A stretch of DNA of 64,000 nt from Myxococcales bacterium (GCA_012513515.1 JAAZCA010000009.1:38084-102083), one strand, 5' to 3'; shown: positions 36,863 through 46,375, counted from the stretch's first letter. Numbers and translations: made by a program. Notes: a model not told the origin generated them from the letters alone.

Positions 36863-37900
36863 TTATGATTTCCCGAGCATTCTGACTTTGAGTTCAAATA
36901 ACCCAAACGGGCCCGCTCCAAAATCGAGGCGGTTGTAATCGCGATCTTTATAGACGGACCTGCTCTCGAATGACATTCGGTCGAATATCCATCCCCCCGA
37001 AAGCCTTATCTCGGCCCAGCGAGATGGCCGAATTCTCAGCCCAGCGGATATTCTCTTATCTACAAGAAAGAGCCTTCGCTTCTTGTCCGGCTGATCGTTG
37101 CGAAAGTAAATCTCGCTCGACCATTTAAATTCCGTAAAAAGCCTGAGGGGCGGGATGAAATCGTAACCGAGTTCCGAAGTGATATTCAAAAGCGGAAGGT
37201 AGGTCAGTGAAAGATTGAGCTTCGATTTCGGCAAAAGCGTCAGAGCCACGATGGGAACACCCAAAAGCCCACGGCACCATTTATTGTCGCCGAAGGAATA
37301 ACCGAAACCCGGGATTGGAATGTGATTCGCAAAGTCCCTGTTGTTGGAATAGTTGAGAAAAAAGAGCCACGCATTGCTGCCCCCCGACGGCATTCTCAAA
37401 AACCACGATGCCATAAACTCGCTGTCGTCGTACTTGGCAAAGGGCTTGTCGCTGGCGGAACCGGCCTGGATATTTATCCCGGTAACCCAGCCGTTTCCGA
37501 AGCTGTGCCTATAAGTCGGCCCGAAGCGGACATCGGTCAGATTTTTCGGAAAGGGGCTGCCGGTTGTCGGCATAATCGCTTCGGTCTGTATTACGTTTCC
37601 CCTGACGCTACCCTGAAAGGTTATTTCATCCGAATCGCTCTGCCAAACCGGGACCGACAAAAAGAGCGACTGTTCCAAAGATGAAAATGTGGCGGCCTGC
37701 CCGCGCACCGGCTCCGATGGGAATGCGAATAGCTGATATCTAAATGCCGGCTTTGCCTTTCCAACGACGGGGCTGGCAAAAGCGGCAAGGGCCTCCTGCG
37801 CAACTGATTCTGTCGGCAGAAAAAGCAGGGCAAGAAAAAGAAACAGAGCGGCTGTGTATGTGGATTTCACGAAGGGCAAAGTGGGGCACTCTCTTTTCAT
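36863..37900 (-). CDS. Outer-membrane beta-barrel protein of unknown function
   Basis: About 345 residues with a signal peptide (hydrophobic LFLFLALLFLP, then SVAQ) and a mature part of alternating beta strands rich in aromatic residues (GNGWVTGINIQAG, AWLFFLNYSN, FGAGPFGLFELKVRM), typical of outer-membrane barrels. No specific family is certain. The frame is open to a TTG at 37915 overlapping hsdS, but the ATG at 37900 is more likely. It follows hsdS by seven bases, yet seems unrelated to restriction. It is probably transcribed from the R-M operon or its own promoter. Confidence 0.7.
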   Translation of the reverse strand: MKRECPTLPFVKSTYTAALFLFLALLFLPTESVAQEALAAFASPVVGKAKPAFRYQLFAFPSEPVRGQAATFSSLEQSLFLSVPVWQSDSDEITFQGSVRGNVIQTEAIMPTTGSPFPKNLTDVRFGPTYRHSFGNGWVTGINIQAGSASDKPFAKYDDSEFMASWFLRMPSGGSNAWLFFLNYSNNRDFANHIPIPGFGYSFGDNKWCRGLLGVPIVALTLLPKSKLNLSLTYLPLLNITSELGYDFIPPLRLFTEFKWSSEIYFRNDQPDKKRRLFLVDKRISAGLRIRPSRWAEIRLSGGWIFDRMSFESRSVYKDRDYNRLDFGAGPFGLFELKVRMLGKS

Positions 37901-37907
37901 AGGCGGG

Positions 37908-39074
37908 TCATCCAAAATACCTCTGCATGAGGGCGTTGAAGCAGTTGTTCATTTGCTCAAGGCTTTCCTTCATTTTTTGTTTTGTTGATTCGACTTGTCC
38001 GACAATTGCTGCGAATTTGTTTTGGAGGTCGATGGGGGGTGTCGGAACACGGAGTTCGCGCAATATTTTTAAGTTTATGTTTTTCTGTGCCGACTCTGGA
38101 GCTTTATCTTCAATAGATTTCTGAAGAAATGATAACCACATTTGAATATACTCGGTGCGAACGCTGGAGCTAGGTGAAAATCCCACCACACTGTCCGGAA
38201 AACAAGCTTCGAACGTAAGAATGCCAGTTTTTGCAATATTTGCCGCGATGGTTATGCATAATGTTCCGACAGGCCACAATTTGCTTTGTTTTAAACCTAT
38301 CTCCGAATAGGTTTGGTTGTATGATTTTATATAGCCATTCGAATTTGCAACATCGCCTGTTTGAACCAGAGGATATGGGCCACCAAGTAATTCGGGGGCA
38401 TTTCTTGGTCTGTGTTTGGATTTTCCTCTGTCTAGGTTTCCTAGTTCTGAAAACATTTTTGCATCCCATAATCTGTCATTTAATTCCGGATCACCGAACA
38501 TTTCGAGGAAGGTGGAGCGAAGAAAATCGTCGAGGAGTTTTATGGATTGTTTGCGTGTGTGCCGCACCATGTCCGTCTCTTCGAGGACAGAAGCAATTCG
38601 AGCTTGTTCGGGAAGGGAATGAAAAGGTATTTTTAGTCTGCAGACATCTTTTGGGTATAGGTGAATTCCTTTTACAAGTCCCTTGATGGCATGAATTGTT
38701 TTGTTTGCCCTGAAAAAAAAGTGCAAATAATCAGGGCTTACCTTTCCTTTTTTTGCTCTAACTATGAGCCACTCACCTGTTGCAATAGATCCAGTTACTT
38801 CCTCTGTAGCTTTGTATTGTTTTGATCCTACATAATTAGCATTGTGAGCAGCATTTAAAATTAAGGTGTCATTCGCTTCTATTGTCTTTAGTGAATATTT
38901 ATCAAAAAATTCTTTGTCTACAAATGATGTAAAATTACCAGAAAACACTCCATCAGCGGATATATCCTTGATTTTTAGCACAGGATGGCCAGACTCCCTT
39001 TGCTCCATTTTGGAAGGTGTTTTGCCATTAAAGACATCTGCAATTTCTGTAAGTATTATTGAATTATTAGTCAC
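37908..39074 (-). CDS. hsdS: Type I restriction-modification specificity subunit
   Basis: A 388-residue HsdS with two target-recognition domains separated by helical spacers (about 150-190 and 345-388), the usual two-repeat design that reads a bipartite DNA target. TRD1 ends FHSLPEQARIASVLEE; TRD2 ends VPTPPIDLQNKFAAIV. It starts at a GTG that overlaps the hsdM stop (GTGA). Base composition is more AT-rich than the flanking housekeeping genes, fitting horizontal transfer. The target sequence cannot be read from the protein. Confidence 0.92.
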   Translation of the reverse strand: MTNNSIILTEIADVFNGKTPSKMEQRESGHPVLKIKDISADGVFSGNFTSFVDKEFFDKYSLKTIEANDTLILNAAHNANYVGSKQYKATEEVTGSIATGEWLIVRAKKGKVSPDYLHFFFRANKTIHAIKGLVKGIHLYPKDVCRLKIPFHSLPEQARIASVLEETDMVRHTRKQSIKLLDDFLRSTFLEMFGDPELNDRLWDAKMFSELGNLDRGKSKHRPRNAPELLGGPYPLVQTGDVANSNGYIKSYNQTYSEIGLKQSKLWPVGTLCITIAANIAKTGILTFEACFPDSVVGFSPSSSVRTEYIQMWLSFLQKSIEDKAPESAQKNINLKILRELRVPTPPIDLQNKFAAIVGQVESTKQKMKESLEQMNNCFNALMQRYFG

Positions 39075-40627
39075 TTAATCATTCCCTCGAGTGTATTCAA
39101 TTTCTTTTGGATATCTTCTTCCATGTCGTTAAGTCGTGATAAAATCACTTCCGGCCTTTTATATTCCACTCTTTCATACGTAACTTCCTTGTATCTATTT
39201 ATGCTTAAATCGTAATTGTTCTCTACGATATCGCGCACTGGGACGAAGAAGCACTTTGCCTTTCGATCCTGCATCTTTTCTTTTGTGCGCGTCTTCCACT
39301 TGGCGACGATATCGAGAAGGTCGCTTTGATCGATCTTTTCGCGCTTATCATCGAGTGAATATCCGTCTGCCTGCATGTCGTAGAACCAGACCTTTTCCGT
39401 TTGGCCGCCCTTGACGAAGATGATGATTGCCGTGCTCACTCCGGCATAGGGCTTAAAAACACCGGAGGGCATAGAAACCACGCCTTGCAGCTCGCAGGAC
39501 TTGATGAGCATTTCTCGAAGCTGTTTATGCGCATTGCTCGACCCGAAGAGAACACCGTCTGGAACGATCACGGCGGCACGTCCGCCTATTCTCAATGAAT
39601 TGATGATTCGATTGACGAAGAGAAGCTCAGTCTTTGTTGTTGAAACCTTCAATGTTTCATTGATATCGCCCTTGTCGATACTTCCCTTGAATGGCGGATT
39701 TGCCAGAATGACATCATATTTATTATCTTCATTGTATTTTTTCGAAAGCGTATCCTTTCGATCCACCGATGGGTTTGGAATTCCATGCAAAAGCAGATTC
39801 ATGAGACCGATTCTTACCATGGTTGAATCAAAGTCATATCCGAATAGGGTGTTTTCCTTGAGCTGCTTCCAGAGACGATCATCTGATATTTTGTCGGCAA
39901 GGAGGCCCTTGGTAAAACCATTTTCATCTTTAAACTGATGCTCCTTACTCGTATGGGTCGTCAAAATATGCTGATAGGCCCCTAGAAGAAAACCACCTGT
40001 TCCACAGGCTGGATCGCAGATGCTTTCAGGAAGCTTGGGATCCAATAGCTCGCACATGAGCTGGATGATATGCCTTGGCGTTCTGAACTGGCCGTTCTTT
40101 CCCGACTGTGAAATCTCCGAAAGAAGATATTCATACATGTCGCCCTGTGTGTCGTTGAAGGTCTGACCCGACTGGATTTCCTTGTCGATATCGTTGTAAA
40201 GCTCATCGATGATACCCACGGCCTCAACAAGGAGCGAAGGCTTTGGAATGATAAAGACGGCATCTTCCATAAACTTTGCAAATCTGGAACCAAGGCCGTT
40301 TAGATTCTTTATGAAGGGAAAGACGCGAAGCTGCACGTGTTTGAGCATCTCGCCGCCTTCCATCTGTTTGAAATGGCTCCATTTAAGCGTCGCCTTGTCG
40401 ACCTTGTCGTTTGTGTTGGGAATTTGAAAGGTGCCCTTGAAAACGGATTCGTATTTCTCGCCGGTAAACTCCGCATCCTTGACTTTCTTTGTGTCGATTT
40501 CATCCAGTCGGCGCATGAAGAGAAGATAGGATATCTGTTCCATCGCTGTCAGTGGGTTGGATATTCCCCCGCTCCAAAACTTATCCCAGAGCTTATTTAT
40601 TTTAGCTTTAAATATTGCTGATAGCAT
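39071..40627 (-). CDS. hsdM: Type I restriction-modification DNA methyltransferase subunit
   Basis: A 518-residue N6-adenine methyltransferase. An N-terminal helical domain (LDKFWSGG-type start, MEQISYLLFMRRLDE) precedes the SAM-binding motif DPACGTGGF and the catalytic NPPF in VILANPPFKGS. An open frame extends to 40657, but AAGGGG lies just before the ATG at 40627, one base past the fic stop, so that ATG is used. It overlaps hsdS by 4 bases. It is the third gene of hsdR-fic-hsdM-hsdS. Confidence 0.95.
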   Translation of the reverse strand: MLSAIFKAKINKLWDKFWSGGISNPLTAMEQISYLLFMRRLDEIDTKKVKDAEFTGEKYESVFKGTFQIPNTNDKVDKATLKWSHFKQMEGGEMLKHVQLRVFPFIKNLNGLGSRFAKFMEDAVFIIPKPSLLVEAVGIIDELYNDIDKEIQSGQTFNDTQGDMYEYLLSEISQSGKNGQFRTPRHIIQLMCELLDPKLPESICDPACGTGGFLLGAYQHILTTHTSKEHQFKDENGFTKGLLADKISDDRLWKQLKENTLFGYDFDSTMVRIGLMNLLLHGIPNPSVDRKDTLSKKYNEDNKYDVILANPPFKGSIDKGDINETLKVSTTKTELLFVNRIINSLRIGGRAAVIVPDGVLFGSSNAHKQLREMLIKSCELQGVVSMPSGVFKPYAGVSTAIIIFVKGGQTEKVWFYDMQADGYSLDDKREKIDQSDLLDIVAKWKTRTKEKMQDRKAKCFFVPVRDIVENNYDLSINRYKEVTYERVEYKRPEVILSRLNDMEEDIQKKLNTLEGMIK

Positions 40628-40628
40628 T

Positions 40629-41681
40629 TCATTCCCCTTTGTTGATCCATTTGGCATTTCTGCCTTTGCCTTGCAGGACGATCTTTCCTTCGCTTTTTAA
40701 TTGTCTCAATACGTTTCGCACCATATCCCTGCTGGTATTGAAACACTCTCTTTCAATATCTGAGATTGAAAATGGCCCTATTTTTCTGCCTACGGTTTGT
40801 CGTATCTGATCGGTTTTGGAGCCCTTGCCAATTTTGACATTGCCAACCCGCTGCTCAAATTCGCGATAAGCCCGAAGCAATGCTCCCCAGAAATAGGTCA
40901 TCCATGAAAGCGGGTCATGTTTCGATTCATGCCAACCCTGCGAGCTTTTTTCCAAACTTTCGTAATAGGTTTCCTTCGATTCTTCGAAGATGCGCTCGAG
41001 GCTGATAAAACGACCGACCTCGTAACCGAATTGATAGAGAAGCATCAGGGTAAGAAGCCTTGCCACGCGACCATTTCCATCTGAAAATGGATGTACACAG
41101 AGGAAATCAAGAATCACCAAAGGCAGGATGACGAGGGGCTCCCTGCCATCCTGATGGATGGCCTGCTTATAGTTATGTATAAGCTCATCCATGAATCCGG
41201 GCGTGGCAACTGCGGATACGGGTTTGAAACGCACCCTTATGATAGTACCATCAGGATTCTTTTCGACGATGTCATTCTCGGTCATTTTCCATTGGCCTGC
41301 AGTAGCGGGCATATATCTGTGAATAAGAGCGTGGAGCTGCAAAATAATGTTATTGCTCAAATCCATATGCATTGCTGACTCGTGGATGAGGTTCAGCGCA
41401 TCACGATAGCCTGCGATTTCCTGTTCCGATCTGTTCTTGAGATCTGTCTTTTTAAGGACGATATTTTCGATTCTTTCATGCGGAGCTGTTATTCCCTCGA
41501 GCCTGTTAGAAGACTCGCTGGATTCAATGATGGCCACCTGTTTGAGAGATTCAAGTATTTCCGGGGTTTGCTGAAAAAAAAGGGCCTGTTTGCCCTTATA
41601 TTCCCCTATTTTTTGGAGGGTAGAGGTATTTGATTCTGTAAAACTTAAAGATTCTAAGTATTTATCTGATAACGAAGGCAT
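40629..41681 (-). CDS. Fic family protein with C-terminal winged helix
   Basis: A 350-residue Fic-domain AMP transferase. The active-site motif HPFSDGNGR is at 197-205. An N-terminal inhibitory motif SxxxEG is visible at 58-63 (SNRLEG), so this is a self-inhibited class II Fic protein. The C-terminal 70 residues look like a winged helix-turn-helix (FSISDIERECF, SRDMVRNVLRQLKSEGKIVLQ). It lies inside the type I R-M operon, one base before hsdM. Such Fic-HTH proteins may regulate the operon; here a cluster of 13-bp repeats just upstream could be the operator. AAGGGA precedes the ATG. Confidence 0.92.
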   Translation of the reverse strand: MPSLSDKYLESLSFTESNTSTLQKIGEYKGKQALFFQQTPEILESLKQVAIIESSESSNRLEGITAPHERIENIVLKKTDLKNRSEQEIAGYRDALNLIHESAMHMDLSNNIILQLHALIHRYMPATAGQWKMTENDIVEKNPDGTIIRVRFKPVSAVATPGFMDELIHNYKQAIHQDGREPLVILPLVILDFLCVHPFSDGNGRVARLLTLMLLYQFGYEVGRFISLERIFEESKETYYESLEKSSQGWHESKHDPLSWMTYFWGALLRAYREFEQRVGNVKIGKGSKTDQIRQTVGRKIGPFSISDIERECFNTSRDMVRNVLRQLKSEGKIVLQGKGRNAKWINKGE

Positions 41682-41715
41682 ATCTTATCCCTTATTTATT
41701 GGATAAAATATTGCA

Positions 41716-41773
41716 TAAATAGGGTAATGTCAAGCGCATATTACCCTGTTTATTGTGGGTATTACCTTGTTTA
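41716..41773. promoter_or_regulatory. Cluster of 13-bp repeats upstream of fic
   Basis: Three copies of ATTACCCTGTTTA-like sequence: an inverted copy at 41716-41728, a direct copy at 41740-41752 and another at 41761-41773 (ATTACCTTGTTTA). The first two form a dyad and the last two are 21 bp apart, two helical turns. A weaker relative lies near 41694. The last copy overlaps the hsdR stop. This is the layout of a repressor operator. Confidence 0.55.
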
Positions 41774-44566
41774 GGCGGCTATTTTTCCCACCAAACCAAG
41801 GATTTCATCGATTTCGGTCTTTGTGAAGATCCCCCTGATCCCCTCAGGATGAATCTGGGTGAATGGCGCGCTCACGAGGTCGCGTTTATCAACTCTACCC
41901 CGCTGCAGGATGAAGGATTTGAGCACGAGCAAAAACTGAATCTGCCGCTGGCTGTAGTTGTTGTGAGCCCTGATAAAACCATCAAAGAGGAAGGAGACCT
42001 CTTCCGTGAATGTAGCCAGTGGTTCCAAACCCAATATGTGTTTGATGATCTGAGCAAATTTCGCACTGCGATTGTCATATATCTTTTGAAGGTTTTCTTC
42101 TGTGGCATTCGGGCATTTTTCTTTCAGGATGAGGGCGATTTCCTCAATTTCATCGCTCGTCAAATCATCTCCTGCGATGAGTTTTTGAAGAACCTTGTTC
42201 GATTGTACAAGGCTGTGGATGGCTTCCTCGATCTTCTTTCGATAGTTGTCGACAGATAACCTTTCATGCTCCGGGCCGAATTCGATATATTCCGTAACCG
42301 TCAAGAGATCTATCAGATCCGTTTTGACCTGTTCTAAGCCTCCACGATCCCTGTATTTCATAAGTGGAGCAAGCCTCTCAATCATTTCGTCGAGGTCGTC
42401 GTCTGTAAAGGAAGCCCAGAAATGATTGCTCGTTACCTTTTCGATATAATCCTTTTCTTTTGCAACGACATTGACCGTGAGTGGAAGTTCTTCGATGGTT
42501 TCGATAACGCCTTCTTTGAGAGTATCAAATTTTTCGAGGTCATTATTGAGGCGAGCCGTTGCAAGCTCTACGACATCGAGCTCAAAGTGCATTGCCTTGA
42601 AATCAGCATCCGACTTAGCTCGCATGACTGGAGCAATGTATTGCCTCAAATAATCGACTGATTCATCTTTAACGTTTTTCCAGAACGCCTCATCTGAAAC
42701 CCTGTCGAGATACTTTTTGTTGTCGATGACCGTTACGCTATTTACAGGCAGTGATTTGATATCTTTCCTGAGCTCAATCTTTACCTTATCGACAATTTCT
42801 GTCTTCGAAGCCTCGTTTGCGGCAATGAGTTTTTCGATTCTTGCTTCAAATAATCTTACGGGAAGAGGCCTTGTCGGGCTCGGTTCCTTGCCCTTGGGTT
42901 TCATCTTGAAATATTCAAAATTCTCCCAGCAATCCATTATCAGAAACTTATCTTTGTGGGGACACCACGGTTTAATCTTTTCTGGACTCAGTATTCTCGT
43001 GCCCCTACCGATCATCTGCCAGAATTTCGTGTAAGAGAAGACGGGCTTTGCAAAAACGAGGTTGACGATTTCAAGAACATCGATGCCTGTATCGAGCATA
43101 TCGACGCTTATTGCTATGCGGGGCATGTCTTCGGTTTTGAAACGGTCTAATATGCCACCCTTGCCATGAACACCCTTAACGTCGGAGATAATAACTTCCG
43201 CAAGCTGGCCCTTATATTCAGGATATAACGAATTAAACACTTCGCACAGTCTATAGGCGTGTTTCTTTGAGATTGCGAAGAACACGCTCTTTCCGGGCAA
43301 GACACCGTTTGGATCTTTAATACACTCCTCCATAAACTTTCGAACGATCAGCGTATTCGTGCCCTTGTTTGAAACCCTTTTTTCAAGCTCCGTGCCCTCG
43401 AAGTCGTATTGATCTGGGTCTTTGCCTTCAGCCAGCAATCGTTTCCTGTCTATATCCGCTATGGTCTGGCTGTTGATGCCTTCTTGCTGGAATTTCGTTC
43501 GTATTTTTAAAACCTCATAATCACATAGGTATGGGGGCTCATTGTTGACGGCTTCTTCATAGGAGTATGCATAGGTAGGATAACCGTCTTCACACTCAAA
43601 GAGCTTGAATGTGTTATGATCTACATGATCCTTCGGTGTTGCGGTAAGGCCGAGCTGGATGGAATCAAAATATTTAAATATGTTTCCATAAACATTGTAG
43701 ATCGAGCGATGGCTTTCATCAGCTATGACAAGATCAAAAAAATGAGGTGTTAAGGGGCATTCATCCTGCTCGATGATGTTGAGCATTGTCGGATAGGTTG
43801 CCACGTATACACGCCTATCTTTGACGAATGACGTTTCACCTTGTTTAGGCCAGACAGGTGCATTGGGAAGGAATTCTTTAAAGGCCTCCATAGCTTGCTC
43901 GCGAAGGGCAATTCTATCTACGAGGAAGAGAATCCTCTGCGCCCAATTGGTGCGCATCAAAACATCGATAAAAGCCATGGCTGTTCGTGTCTTGCCCGTA
44001 CCAGTCGCCATGACCATTAAAAATCTTCGGTGTTTCTTAGCAACCTGTTCCAGAACGGCCCGAATCGACTCGATCTGATACGGCCTGCCAGCAATACCTG
44101 TGTTGATAAGTTCGCTTGAAAGCTGCCTGCTGTTATTTCGTAAAAACTGCATTCTTTCGAGATCTTCAGGAGAGGGAAAGCCGTAAACCCTGCGTGGAGG
44201 ATAGCGCTCCGTATCCCAGAAGAAAATATCGTAGCCGTTTGTATAAAAGACAAACGGCATGGGGCATTCCCATTTGTTTTTGATCTTTTCAGCATAGTTT
44301 CTGGCCTGCTCTTTGCCGACCTCCGCATTGACAGAAGTTCTTTTCGCTTCGACAACGGCAATGGGCTTGCCGTCATCACCAAGCAACGCATAATCAGCAA
44401 ATAAATGGCCCTGATAGGGTGATGTTGGATCTATCGCTTCTTCCGGAAGACCTGCCCAGATATCAAGTTCCTGCGTAACTCTAAGGGGATTATCGACATA
44501 CCAACCAGCTGAAATAAGCTTTTTATCGATAATCTCTCTGCGTGTTTGCGCTTCTGTTCTATCCAT
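41771..44566 (-). CDS. hsdR: Type I restriction enzyme, restriction/translocase subunit
   Basis: A 931-residue HsdR. The N-terminal nuclease domain has the PD-(D/E)xK pattern D58, E73, K75 (ADYALLGDDGKPIAVVEAKR). The superfamily II motor follows: Walker A ATGTGKT near 188-194, DESH at 283-286, LTATP, and motif VI QMIGRGTR. A helical C-terminal domain binds the methylase core. It cuts unmodified DNA at a distance after translocation. It is the first gene of the operon, 90 bases before fic. AAGG lies about six bases before the ATG. Confidence 0.95.
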   Translation of the reverse strand: MDRTEAQTRREIIDKKLISAGWYVDNPLRVTQELDIWAGLPEEAIDPTSPYQGHLFADYALLGDDGKPIAVVEAKRTSVNAEVGKEQARNYAEKIKNKWECPMPFVFYTNGYDIFFWDTERYPPRRVYGFPSPEDLERMQFLRNNSRQLSSELINTGIAGRPYQIESIRAVLEQVAKKHRRFLMVMATGTGKTRTAMAFIDVLMRTNWAQRILFLVDRIALREQAMEAFKEFLPNAPVWPKQGETSFVKDRRVYVATYPTMLNIIEQDECPLTPHFFDLVIADESHRSIYNVYGNIFKYFDSIQLGLTATPKDHVDHNTFKLFECEDGYPTYAYSYEEAVNNEPPYLCDYEVLKIRTKFQQEGINSQTIADIDRKRLLAEGKDPDQYDFEGTELEKRVSNKGTNTLIVRKFMEECIKDPNGVLPGKSVFFAISKKHAYRLCEVFNSLYPEYKGQLAEVIISDVKGVHGKGGILDRFKTEDMPRIAISVDMLDTGIDVLEIVNLVFAKPVFSYTKFWQMIGRGTRILSPEKIKPWCPHKDKFLIMDCWENFEYFKMKPKGKEPSPTRPLPVRLFEARIEKLIAANEASKTEIVDKVKIELRKDIKSLPVNSVTVIDNKKYLDRVSDEAFWKNVKDESVDYLRQYIAPVMRAKSDADFKAMHFELDVVELATARLNNDLEKFDTLKEGVIETIEELPLTVNVVAKEKDYIEKVTSNHFWASFTDDDLDEMIERLAPLMKYRDRGGLEQVKTDLIDLLTVTEYIEFGPEHERLSVDNYRKKIEEAIHSLVQSNKVLQKLIAGDDLTSDEIEEIALILKEKCPNATEENLQKIYDNRSAKFAQIIKHILGLEPLATFTEEVSFLFDGFIRAHNNYSQRQIQFLLVLKSFILQRGRVDKRDLVSAPFTQIHPEGIRGIFTKTEIDEILGLVGKIAA

Positions 44567-44581
44567 AACCGGCCTTTTTTA

Positions 44582-44602
44582 AACGACCCTACAAAGGTCG
44601 TT
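44582..44602. promoter_or_regulatory. Palindrome upstream of hsdR
   Basis: Perfect 7-bp inverted repeat AACGACC (44582-44588) and GGTCGTT (44596-44602) with a 7-base centre, 16 bases before the hsdR start. It could be an operator or an mRNA leader hairpin that limits HsdR synthesis. Confidence 0.4.
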
Positions 44603-44727
44603 AGATATTAACCAGTTACACTTCTGCACCGCATAAATCAAATGTTTTATGAAGTCTAGGGGATATCGGGAGCAACTAACGTCAGAAAATTGAAATGAAA
44701 CAACTTTTCATTTGAACCTTTGTGCTA

Positions 44728-46269
44728 TTATTCCACAACCCTCATCTCTAGGATCCTGTCGACGCGGAAGCTGCGCTCTTCGCGGCGAAGCTCGCAGATG
44801 CCGCGCAGGCCAATAAAGCTCCACTCGTCATAGTACATTTCGCCAACTTCGAGAGGACGAATAACGCGTTTCGACCTCGTGTCATTAGCCTTTAGATAGA
44901 GGATTTCAAGCTTCTGTCTCTCATTTATAGCCTTCTCTATAATCGCAATCTTCTTGTCGAGTGGGAGTTTGTCTTCTGAAATAGCGTAACGATGAGAGGT
45001 GAGAAAGCGAACGACCCTCCAGTCGACGCGGACATGAGATTTTTTCAACGGGTGCGCGAGGCGGATCCCTTCCAGAGTTCTGAGCCTGCTCAGCGCGACG
45101 TAGACCTGCCCCGGGGCAAAGGCCCTTCCTGCATCTATAACGGCGTTATCGAAAGTCTTTCCCTGCGACTTGTGAATTGTAACCGCCCATGCGAGCATCA
45201 CAGGAAGCTGGGTGAAATTCCCGACCGGTTCGGAAACGATATGACGCGCGTGCTCGTTGAATTCGTAGCTAAACATCTGCCAGCTGTGCGGTTCGACCTC
45301 TTCGACGCTGCCATCTTGGAGTTCGACATCTATCGAATCGGACCTCATCGCGACGACGCGCCCTATCGTGCCGTTGACCCACCTACCGAACTGATCGTTG
45401 TTTAGCATCATCACCTGCGCGCCAACTTTCAGAGAAATATGCGGGTCGGCAGGAAAGGCTTTTTCATCAAAATCACCTTGAAGCTCCGCTTTATACCTGC
45501 GGCTCTTGCCTTTAAGTTTGGCGAGCTTCGCCTCGTTAACCGCATCGGCCTCGCGGTTAAGGGCGGTGAGATAGATAGCTCCATCATCGATATCGACGGC
45601 ATCGACAGCGACCCTCGCGTTTAAAATTGAAAGGCCCGAATGATCGATGGTGTTATTTCTGACCGCGCCGAGAAGATCGATAAAGAGGTCGTCGTGCTGC
45701 CGATATATCTTCTCAAGTTCGAGAACAGACACATCCATCTCCGGATATACGTTCGAATCGAAGAAAAACGGGCTCTTGTAATGCTTAGAGAATATCTCCC
45801 GCTCTCTCGACGTTACCACAGGCGGAAGCTGGTAGAGATCGCCTATCATGATCACCTGAACACCGCCGAACGGTTCGGATTTCACCTCGCGGACGGTACG
45901 CAGGAACTGGTCCGCACAGTCGAAGAGATCGGCGCGCACCATCGATATCTCGTCGATGATCAGGGTCTCCATCCTGCGATAGAGTTTTGCTTTCCCATCC
46001 TCGGATGCTTTTTTGGCCAAATACCTGGCCTTTTCGACTGTGACATCCGGCCTAAAGCCGAAAAATGAATGCATCGTCTGTGCGCCGACGTTGACAGCGG
46101 CAACGCCGGTGGGGGCGACAACGACTACCTCGCGGCTGGTCGACTGGCGAAAATGCGACAGCAGGGTGGACTTGCCGGTTCCAGCCTTGCCAGTGATAAA
46201 GGCATTACGTTTCCCCTCCTCCATCAGCTGCAATGCCTTCGCAAATTGTTCGTTTATCTCTATCTTCAT
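44728..46269 (-). CDS. PIF1-like helicase fused to a WYL domain
   Basis: A 513-residue protein. Residues 1 to about 425 are a superfamily IB PIF1/RecD-type helicase: Walker A GKAGTGKS at 27-34, VVAPTGVAAVNVGAQTMHSFF, IIDEISMV, GDLYQLPPV, and the C-terminal HKSQGKTFDNAVIDAG and VYVALSRLRTLEGI. The last 80 residues form a WYL-type domain (LEILYLKANDTRSKRVIRPLEV, DEWSFIGLRG). WYL domains sense ligands, often nucleic acid, in regulators and defence proteins. The frame is open to a GTG at 46287, but the ATG at 46269 gives the normal helicase N-terminus. It lies upstream of the R-M operon on the same strand. Confidence 0.9.
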   Translation of the reverse strand: MKIEINEQFAKALQLMEEGKRNAFITGKAGTGKSTLLSHFRQSTSREVVVVAPTGVAAVNVGAQTMHSFFGFRPDVTVEKARYLAKKASEDGKAKLYRRMETLIIDEISMVRADLFDCADQFLRTVREVKSEPFGGVQVIMIGDLYQLPPVVTSREREIFSKHYKSPFFFDSNVYPEMDVSVLELEKIYRQHDDLFIDLLGAVRNNTIDHSGLSILNARVAVDAVDIDDGAIYLTALNREADAVNEAKLAKLKGKSRRYKAELQGDFDEKAFPADPHISLKVGAQVMMLNNDQFGRWVNGTIGRVVAMRSDSIDVELQDGSVEEVEPHSWQMFSYEFNEHARHIVSEPVGNFTQLPVMLAWAVTIHKSQGKTFDNAVIDAGRAFAPGQVYVALSRLRTLEGIRLAHPLKKSHVRVDWRVVRFLTSHRYAISEDKLPLDKKIAIIEKAINERQKLEILYLKANDTRSKRVIRPLEVGEMYYDEWSFIGLRGICELRREERSFRVDRILEMRVVE

Positions 46270-46277
46270 CGGCTGAG

Positions 46278-46307
46278 GTAAAACCACGTCAATCGTTCAC
46301 ATGTCAA
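46278..46307 (-). promoter_or_regulatory. Candidate promoter for the PIF1-WYL gene
   Basis: On the minus strand TTGACA (46307-46302), an 18-base spacer and a weak -10, TTTTAC (46283-46278), with the ATG eight bases further. No ribosome binding site is seen. This may be another leaderless start, but the -10 is poor. Confidence 0.3.
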
Positions 46308-46375
46308 GACTACATAAAATCCAGATTAATAAGTTGTAAAAAAGATCGCTTTAAAATGACGATGAAGCTGAAGAC

